From contig NC_065902.1 of the NCBI RefSeq assembly GCF_905147045.1, forward strand, positions 11,973,377-12,037,376: 64,000 nucleotides of DNA, written 5' to 3'. The DNA comes from Nymphalis io (lineage: Eukaryota; Arthropoda; Insecta; Lepidoptera; Nymphalidae). This document shows, one piece after another, positions 58,601 through 64,000 of the stretch; the first letter of the stretch is position 1; each line of letters starts with the position of its first letter. The notes under the pieces were generated by a model. The model did not search any database and was not told the DNA's origin. It saw only the letters and a list, made by a program, of their open reading frames with translations. The translations under genes were made by a program, and so were the position numbers.

Positions 58601-58966
58601 ATATTCTACCGCAAAACAGCAATACTTGATATTGTTGTGTTCCGGTTTGAAGGGTGAGTGAGCCAGTGTAATTACAGGCACAAGGGACATAAAATCTTAG
58701 TTCCCAAGGTTGGTGGCGCATTGGATATGTAAGCGATGGTTGACATTTCTTACAATGCTAATGTCTAAGAGCGTTGGTGACCACTTACCATCAGGTGGCC
58801 CATATGCTCGTCCGCCTTCAAAAAAAAAAATCGCCTTGAGCATTAGTTCCGTGGCAGGTCCCGCTGGTGCCGTGGCTGCCCGGACTCAGTATCCTAATCA
58901 ACGTGTATTTGATGCTGAACCTGGACTACATGACGTGGCTGCGCTTCGCCGTCTGGATCGCGGCCG
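49661..58966 (+). CDS. Cationic amino acid transporter (SLC7/CAT type), 3' partial
   Basis: Multi-pass plasma-membrane carrier of the APC superfamily; CAT members take up Arg, Lys and ornithine (family knowledge). Exons: 49661-49688, 50131-50379, 50613-50741, 51553-51708, 51837-51941, 52412-52546, 53194-53342, 53641-53738, 54213-54352, 54694-54796, 57425-57570, 57861-58027, 58858-58966. All are GT-AG with consistent phases, giving 571 residues. TM1 carries LDLTALGVGSTLGVGVYVLAGD (about 48-68, in two overlapping motifs). Other family marks are CYAEFGARVPKAGSAYVYSY, GFIAFDxxAT-type FDCVATAGEEARRPQK, and PLPRIIYAMSSDGLLF. CATs have 590-650 residues, so the last helix and C-tail (about 30-70 residues) are missing. 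The frame runs open into a donor at 58967 and no following exon was found. The 28-bp start exon is a short ATG exon that fits in phase; it is the least certain part. Confidence 0.9.
50131..50379 (+). CDS. CAT transporter exon 2 (TM1, substrate loop)
   Basis: Encodes the cytoplasmic N-terminus with LSRRKAAEE and the first membrane helix with the Gly-rich VGSTLGVGVYVLAG. In APC transporters that unwound TM1 segment contacts the substrate's alpha-amino and carboxyl groups. Confidence 0.92.
52598..52609. repeat. G12 homopolymer
   Basis: Run of 12 G just after the exon ending at 52546; an unusual sequence in this AT-rich context. Confidence 0.8.
52640..52830 (+). repeat. SINE-A, degraded copy
   Basis: 'caggaacaagggatatacgatctta..ggcggcgcattgaaagtgtaag' to 'gactgccttcttattatcataaaaa'. 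Confidence 0.6.
52868..53118 (-). repeat. SINE-A copy
   Basis: Opposite orientation to the copy just before it: 'gggccacctaacggtaagtagtcacc' to 'gctgtttagcggtgag'. Confidence 0.7.
53194..53342 (+). CDS. CAT transporter exon 7 (conserved FDCVATAGEEARRPQ)
   Basis: Contains the conserved intracellular loop DxxATxGEE-RxPQ-xIP of the CAT family, followed by a hydrophobic helix (VVASLLIVFLAYC). Ends in phase 0. Confidence 0.92.
53750..54035 (-). repeat. SINE-A copy
   Basis: Near full-length, starting 12 bp after the exon ending at 53738: 'tttttttatagaataggacggcggacgag' to 'aaagccataccacc'. Confidence 0.8.
54095..54172 (+). repeat. SINE-D 3' fragment
   Basis: 'gcttgtgtgcactgtaatatttcctgcgtagttggctcctcttgaga'. 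Confidence 0.6.
54945..55243 (+). mobile_element. Non-LTR reverse transcriptase fragment
   Basis: Open for 97 codons with motif B-like GFPQGSILRPFIFLICMNDL and motif C VLYADDTSHFL. Only the palm remains. In the intron between 54796 and 57425 of the transporter gene. Confidence 0.75.
55260..56030 (+). other. AT-rich sequence between LINE fragments
   Basis: Two AT-rich open frames (55628-55813, 55776-56015), Asn/Tyr/Ile-rich, no domain. Their place just before an endonuclease fragment suggests a degraded 5' part of the same LINE. Confidence 0.35.
56030..56500 (+). mobile_element. Non-LTR AP-endonuclease fragment
   Basis: HQNVQGMLGKEIEIELFLN, then IDIVCLTEHWLL is the N-terminal strand/helix pair of a LINE endonuclease with the catalytic Glu of LTEHW. 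After a break, LEHVIVVCIYTPPGDYM continues the domain. It lies downstream of a reverse-transcriptase fragment, the reverse of normal order, so at least two insertions or a rearrangement are involved. Confidence 0.7.
56215..56240. repeat. 26-bp near-perfect palindrome
   Basis: CACTGGGAACCA, 2-base loop, TGGTTCCCAGTG, inside the endonuclease fragment where its reading frame loses similarity. Confidence 0.7.
56500..57424. other. Unidentified intronic sequence
   Basis: No gene and no repeat family of this window recognised. Phrases such as 'gccaagttcaa' recur (near 56502, 57171, 57245), which suggests an internally repetitive or decayed element. Confidence 0.35.
58090..58202 (+). repeat. SINE-B 3' half
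   Basis: Well conserved 'ttccaccaacccgcattggagcagcgtggtggaataagctcc' to 'gggacattcacaggctgttt'. Confidence 0.8.
58545..58830 (+). repeat. SINE-A copy
   Basis: Full-length: 'ctactggtggtagggctttgtgcaagctcg' to 'ggcccatatgctcgtccgccttcaaaaaaaaaa', ending 28 bp before the acceptor of the last transporter exon. Confidence 0.85.
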
Positions 58967-59254
58967 GTGAGTACTCTTTTATATTATTGAATATAGGTTC
59001 CCATGGCAAATTGGAAAATTGGCCACGGGAAGTAATCACCGGCGCCGTTTACCACCACTTACACCGCCAATGCGATATTCTGCGATCATCAAAAACATAG
59101 ATCATTCGCTTGTAATTATCTCATTTTTTTTTTGATCGGCGCGTCTTAAAAGATCTTTCTGACACCAACCCTCCTTGAGAATGGGGAGTGAGTGATTTAA
59201 CACACACCAATATACTGCCACTTTTTTCTAATCTATAATTTCTTGTATAGGATA

Positions 59255-59560
59255 GTAACAGTAGTAACAGCCTGTTAATGCTGCTGGGCTAAAGCCTCCT
59301 CTCCCTTTTGAGGAGAAGGTTTGGAGCTTATTCCACCACGCTGCTCCAATGCGGGTTGGTAAAATACACATGTGGCAGGCTTTCAATGAAATAAGACACA
59401 TGCAGGTTTCCTCACGATGCTTTCCTTCACCGTCAAGCATGAGATGAATTATAAACACAAATTAAGCACATGAAAATTCAGTGGTGCATGCCCGGGTTTG
59501 AACCCACGATCATCGTTTAAGATTCACGCTTTCGAACCACTAGGCCATCTCGGCTTCATA
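59255..59560 (-). repeat. SINE-B copy
   Basis: Full-length in reverse; head at 59520-59555, 3' end at 59260 ('acagcctgtta'). Confidence 0.85.
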
Positions 59561-59944
59561 TGCTAATACACCGTAATTATTTATGTTTTTTTACACAAGC
59601 TTGATATCTGCAAGATTAATTATTGTATCTAATACTATGAATGAATGGATATATTGGCCTTGCGCTGCTCGGAACTTGTTATTACAAGGTTATGTGTACA
59701 AAACTTATTCAATCTCTAGTAGGTTTATATCAGAAGTGATTTTGATTCTGTCGTAAACATATTGTGACCTACGCCCCGAAGGTTGTCTCTAGCTCCAAGA
59801 ATACATGCATTACCAGCAGTTTTTGTGTCTGAATATGTTTTTCATAAATATGAAATATGAAAATATATTAATCGAGCCTTATCAATGCCATTAAATTGTC
59901 AAACTTTTCTATCCACGTATGTGGTGAACTCACTCCAGGTAGAC

Positions 59945-60190
59945 AGGGTGGGCTAAGACCTCCTCTCCCTTTTTGAGGAGTAGCTATGGAGCTTATTCCA
60001 CCACGCTGCTCCAATGCGGGTTGGTGGGATTCACATGTGGCTGAATTTCAGTGAAATTAGACACATGCAGGTTTCCTCACGATGATTTCCTTGACCGTAA
60101 AGCACGAGATGAATTATAATCACAAATTAAGCACATGAAAACTCAGTGGTGCTTACCCGGTTTTGAACGATCACTGGGCCATCTCGTCAC
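59945..60190 (-). repeat. SINE-B copy
   Basis: Reverse copy, both ends worn ('cactgggccatctcg' near 60170-60186). Confidence 0.75.
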
Positions 60191-60244
60191 ACATTAATAA
60201 CAATAAATAATTAAAAGAAAAGAGACAGAAAGATATTTGCAATG

Positions 60245-60525
60245 TAGTAATCCTTTGCATGCTCGTCTGGGTAGGTACCATCCATCATCTGATATTCTAG
60301 CGAGAAACAGCAGTACTTGGTATTGTTGTGTTTCGGTTTGAGCGGTGAGTGAGCCAGTGTAATTATAGGCACAAGGGACATAACATCTTAGTTTCCAAGG
60401 TTGGTGGTGCATTGGCGATGTAAGCGATGGTTCACATTTCTTACAATGTCAATGTCTCTGGGCGTTGGTGACCACTTAATAGTAGGTGGGCCATACGGCC
60501 GTCCACCTTCGTTTTCAAAAAAAAA
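60245..60525 (+). repeat. SINE-A copy
   Basis: Near full-length: 'gcatgctcgtctgggtaggtacc' to 'ggtgggccatacggccgtccacc..aaaaaaaaaa'. Confidence 0.8.
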
Positions 60526-60529
60526 AAAC

Positions 60530-61132
60530 TACATATACTGTGGTACAATTTATACAGATATTTGCTGTAAATCAATTTATCAGTAGTAATGCTATTTTTA
60601 CAATTTTAAAAAGTAATCAAGTTTCGTCATAAAATAATACAACCTCTCAATAAATATGAAGAATAGCCCATCGGTTGTCTCGTATTTATATGAGCTGTGT
60701 AGTCTATTTCCGATTGGTTCGTTTGCTCGTTGATAGCTCAAAAGATAATGACACGATTAGATTGGAATTTGTGTCTCCTTGGATAAGCAATCTCACCTCC
60801 TCTTACCTTGCTATTCTGTTAACTTTGTAGCGCAAGATCACCTTGCATTTACAATTCAATTTAGTCAAATAGTATTTTTTGTATGTGCTAATTTAGAAAT
60901 CACCGGATAATTAATAAAAGCCGTTTTATATTTTCCTAAAGTATTTATTATCTTCCTTATGTCTAATGAAAAATTTGTCACTGTTCACCATAAAAGATCC
61001 CCTATTTATACTTATATTATAAATGCGAATGTAACTCTGTCTGTATGTTACGCTTTGACGGCAGTACCGCTGGACCGATTTGTTATAAAGCATTTTATAT
61101 ATGTGTAATGTTGAATGTTATATTGGATAGTT
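60530..61132. other. Non-coding spacer
   Basis: No missing transporter exon found here on either strand. 61010-61110 resembles the dispersed element end also seen at 375-480 ('tataaatgcgaatgtaactctgtctgtatgttacgcttt'). Confidence 0.45.
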
Positions 61133-62356
61133 TTACATTACTCCGTTGTATCGTTGTAGTATTTGAAATATATATGGGAACAAGTAGACACGCATCCGTC
61201 TGCCCCACACGTGGTCTGCATGATTAAAAAGAAGGCGAGGATTAACGACATAGGACACAACGTTAGGCAATTGTTCCCTTAGTAGAGTTACATCCGATAT
61301 CGTTGATAAGAAGTCATTCCTTGCTGCTATTAAAGCAATGGGCATAGTGACTTTGCTTAAATCGTAAGCTGGAGGTATCGTCGAGTTGTACAAAGCTTTA
61401 TTTCTTTCAGAACCAAAGTCAAACTGTGCAAACACTCTTCTATATCCCACTTGCAAATAGTGGGCAAGACACCTTGACGAGATTCCTGTAGGAAAATATT
61501 TAGTAGATAATCGGTAAAAGTTTGGCTCGAGCTCTGTAGGGTCGTAGCCGAAGAATGGAAATAAAAAACCATAAGTGCAAACCGGGTATCCGATCACAGG
61601 CGTCGAACAAACCAATCGGTAAATCCTTGTAGCTGTGCTGTTATCTCCTAAAACTTCATTAATATTAAGTTCGGTGAAAATTTTTTCAACTAAAGGCGTT
61701 ATTTTGATAAAAGTTGAAATCGGGGGCGGACTATGATGTAAATAACACACTGGAGCGAGAGCTATCATCACGTTAACTTTCTCGTTGTATTCTGGTTTGT
61801 TGGAACCGAGCGCGTAAAACACGGTGTTTCCCTGCGAGTGACCGATCGCGGTCAATGATGGAGCGCCCGTCTCTTTAAGAATTCTATCTATAAAAGCCGG
61901 TAAGTCGAAATAGCCTATTTCGTTGAAGCTGTATTGCCAAAAGTCAGCATCCCTATCCGGGTCGAGGCGAATGTGTCGCCGGGAATACCTGTTGCCCCTG
62001 GCATTGGGAAGCCAGACGTCGTAGCCTTGGTTAGCTAGAGTAATAGCAAGCGAATTATCGCCTCTAATAATCCAAGAATCAGCTGAATCCAAAATTCCAT
62101 GCATTAAAAGCACTGGAAATCGGCTTCTTCCGGGGAGGTGAAACATTGTGAGCACGTAACCATCCTCGGTGATAACTTCATGCTGTGAAGCAGGATGTCC
62201 AAACTTTGTGGCGAGACTTGTGAAATTAAGTCCCAAGTTAATTGGAAAGAGTTCCCGGTGGAATACGTCAAGGCTTTGCCCATTTACAACTATAAAGTCA
62301 CTTTGAAATGTAAAGACAAAAACGACGCTTGTAATTACAACTCTCGATTGAAACAT
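61133..62356 (-). CDS. Acid lipase (gastric/lysosomal lipase family), intronless
   Basis: The frame opens at an ATG at 62386. The ATG at 62356 is preferred because it directly starts a good signal peptide (MFQSRVVITSVVFVFTF), giving 407 residues. Numbered from 62356: HG at 86-87 (LLMHGIL), GHSQG at 172-176 (Ser174), Asp348 in AARND, and His379 in FNHAD. These form the Ser-Asp-His triad of the acid lipase family; GYDVWLPNARGNRYSRRH is also typical. It extends further at the N-terminus than its neighbours (about 20 residues between signal peptide and lipase domain). Single exon, same strand as and about 435 bp from the next lipase. Substrate unknown. Confidence 0.92.
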   Translation of the reverse strand: MFQSRVVITSVVFVFTFQSDFIVVNGQSLDVFHRELFPINLGLNFTSLATKFGHPASQHEVITEDGYVLTMFHLPGRSRFPVLLMHGILDSADSWIIRGDNSLAITLANQGYDVWLPNARGNRYSRRHIRLDPDRDADFWQYSFNEIGYFDLPAFIDRILKETGAPSLTAIGHSQGNTVFYALGSNKPEYNEKVNVMIALAPVCYLHHSPPPISTFIKITPLVEKIFTELNINEVLGDNSTATRIYRLVCSTPVIGYPVCTYGFLFPFFGYDPTELEPNFYRLSTKYFPTGISSRCLAHYLQVGYRRVFAQFDFGSERNKALYNSTIPPAYDLSKVTMPIALIAARNDFLSTISDVTLLREQLPNVVSYVVNPRLLFNHADHVWGRRMRVYLFPYIFQILQRYNGVM

Positions 62357-62386
62357 TTTATTTCGAATGTCTACTGTAAGTAACAT

Positions 62387-62820
62387 ACCATTGGCGATTA
62401 AAAGTTAAATATATATCGGTAACTCGTACCTTGTAAATTTAAATTATTTGAATAATATTGATAAGGTTACTAATGATTAGTATTATTTAGCACAAGGTTT
62501 AGTTTTGTGCCGTCTCTTATATATGACTAGTGCTGCCGGCTTCGATCGCGTCTTAATTCAAAATTTCTAAATAATAATTTCCATAGCTCTTTCTTCGAAA
62601 TCTTTCGTCCTCTTCTCAAACTTTCATCCCATCATCATCATTTCATCACTTTGAATTTATCAGCTTTGAATCTTTGAATATATAAAAATCGAAATGAATT
62701 AATAGTTACACTAGGAATTTTTTTATCTAACATCACTTAACTCTTGTTAAAACTTTTGTTTAATTAGCGTTCATAACCAAATTGTTTGTTAACACTCGAA
62801 GAAATAAAGTACCGGATAAG
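62387..62820. promoter_or_regulatory. Intergenic region between the two minus-strand lipases
   Basis: About 430 bp, AT-rich. It must hold the promoter of the 61-kb lipase and the 3' UTR of the 63-kb lipase. No clear TATA box or poly(A) signal could be assigned. Confidence 0.3.
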
Positions 62821-63984
62821 CTATTTTCCATTGTACGTTTTTAGTAAATCGAATATTAATGGAAATAAATACACATCCATGTTCTCACCCCAAACAAAAT
62901 TTATATGATTAAACGCTTCTCGTGGACCTACAGTGTAGTTCACTAAATTTGGTAGCTGGCTTCTTAATATGCTTATATCTTTTAAAGGGGTTAATTTGTC
63001 ATTTAAACCCACGATGAAAGCAATCTTCATCGTTACATTTCTCAAGTTATAATAGGGCGGCTCTTGTGAGTTGTATACAGCTTCGTTTCTATCGCCATAA
63101 TCGTACTCCGCGAACTTTTGTCTATTGAAAACCTGTGAAAAATGATCGATGTTCTTCCTTGAAATACTGGATGGAAAATAACTGTTGACTATTTTGAAAA
63201 AATCTGGACCGAATTCTTCAGGATCTGATCCGGTTATTTTTACAAGAAGTTTGTCAACGCATAACTTAAAACCTATGTACGGCATGCTACAAACGGTTTT
63301 TAAAATATTTGCCGGTAATCTATTGCTATTGAATAGTTCGTGAACATTTAACGCTTCAAATATTTGATTTAACTTAGGGAATACGCTCAATATATCACTT
63401 AGAGGCGGCACAACGTTATGTAGATAGCAGACTGGACCGAGAGCAATCATAAGATTTACTTTATTATTGTATTCTGGTCTGGTTGATCCGAGGACGTAGA
63501 AAATTGTATTACCCTGGGAATGTCCTATGGCATCAATCTTGTTAGATCCAGTCTTTTCTAAAATCGTATCAATCATTGCTGGCAGATCGTAAACACCATG
63601 GTCGTGGAAAGTGAAGTTCCAGAACGCGGTATCGGTATCAGGATCGAGATATGTGTGCCTTCGAGCGTATCTGTTGCCCCTGCAATTGCCTAACCAGACG
63701 TCGTAGCCGGCATTTGCGAGAAATATCGCCAAAGAATCATTGCCTCTAACTAACCAAGTATCAGCCGTGTCGGTTAATCCATGGATCAAAAGCACTGGCC
63801 GTTTCTCACCTGGCATGTGAAATAATTGCAGTATATATCCATCTTCGGTTGTTACGTCGTAGGAAGTTGCTGGGTGACCATATTTTGCCGATAAGTCTAG
63901 GACGTTTATACCCGTCGCCTCTGTCGAGGCCATTTTTATAAACGAAGATTGTAGTAACACTAAACATACACACGCGGTAATCAT
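62821..63984 (-). CDS. Acid lipase (gastric/lysosomal lipase family), intronless
   Basis: 387 residues in one exon. Residues 1-17 are hydrophobic (MITACVCLVLLQSSFIK), a short signal peptide. The start is 16 bases from the window edge, so a start farther upstream cannot be excluded. HG at 68-69 (LLIHGL), GHSQG at 154-158 (Ser156), Asp329 in GLND, His360 in FNHIN. The triad is complete. NAGYDVWLGNCRGNRYARRH and YDLPAMIDTILEKTG are shared with the other two lipases. It resembles the 41-kb lipase in length and in the lack of an N-terminal extension. Enzyme class is clear, substrate and tissue are not. Confidence 0.93.
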   Translation of the reverse strand: MITACVCLVLLQSSFIKMASTEATGINVLDLSAKYGHPATSYDVTTEDGYILQLFHMPGEKRPVLLIHGLTDTADTWLVRGNDSLAIFLANAGYDVWLGNCRGNRYARRHTYLDPDTDTAFWNFTFHDHGVYDLPAMIDTILEKTGSNKIDAIGHSQGNTIFYVLGSTRPEYNNKVNLMIALGPVCYLHNVVPPLSDILSVFPKLNQIFEALNVHELFNSNRLPANILKTVCSMPYIGFKLCVDKLLVKITGSDPEEFGPDFFKIVNSYFPSSISRKNIDHFSQVFNRQKFAEYDYGDRNEAVYNSQEPPYYNLRNVTMKIAFIVGLNDKLTPLKDISILRSQLPNLVNYTVGPREAFNHINFVWGENMDVYLFPLIFDLLKTYNGK

Positions 63985-64000
63985 ATTCCTGATATATCGG

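Overview
The window is nuclear DNA from an insect, almost certainly a lepidopteran; the species cannot be told from the sequence. The background is AT-rich. It is full of tRNA-headed SINEs, RTE-, jockey/CR1- and R1-type LINE remnants and small inverted-repeat elements of the kind common in butterfly and moth genomes. Genes have short, often GC-rich exons with GT-AG introns. No bacterial, organellar or viral gene was seen.

Layout. (1) 1-6.6 kb: non-coding, repeat-rich sequence; the first coding exon of the next gene was not found and probably lies upstream. (2) 6.6-19.8 kb, + strand: a class I unconventional myosin of the myosin-ID/Myo31DF type. Fourteen exons give motor, IQ neck and TH1 tail (about 971 residues in the window). 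Its fourth intron carries a broken 3.1-kb RTE-type LINE on the minus strand. (3) 19.8-28.7 kb: 3' UTR, AT-rich spacer, SINEs and a jockey/CR1-like LINE with an internal deletion. (4) 28.8-36.1 kb, + strand: a small neuropeptide precursor gene. Four exons encode 147 residues with a signal peptide, ending in a disulfide-loop peptide with core CYFKLC, like CNMamide but without the amidation Gly. A TATA/initiator promoter with a non-coding first exon about 5.4 kb upstream is proposed. (5) 40.97-42.13 kb, + strand: an intronless acid lipase. (6) 47.6-48.0 kb, + strand: a candidate two-exon gene for a 50-residue protein. (7) 49.66-58.97 kb, + strand: a cationic amino acid transporter of the SLC7/CAT type, 13 exons, 3' end not found. 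(8) 61.1-64.0 kb, - strand: two further intronless acid lipases, paralogous to the first and in tandem.

The genes do not form one pathway. The three lipases are a local paralogue cluster interrupted by the transporter gene. The lipases (secreted lipid hydrolysis) and the transporter (basic amino acid uptake) could both serve nutrient uptake, but that is inference.

The repeats show a clear pattern. Two abundant SINE families each share a 3' tail with a LINE present in this window: SINE-A with the jockey/CR1-like LINE, and SINE-B with the RTE-type LINE. This suggests two SINE/LINE partnerships side by side. The strongest gene-level candidate for something under-described is the CNMamide-like precursor.
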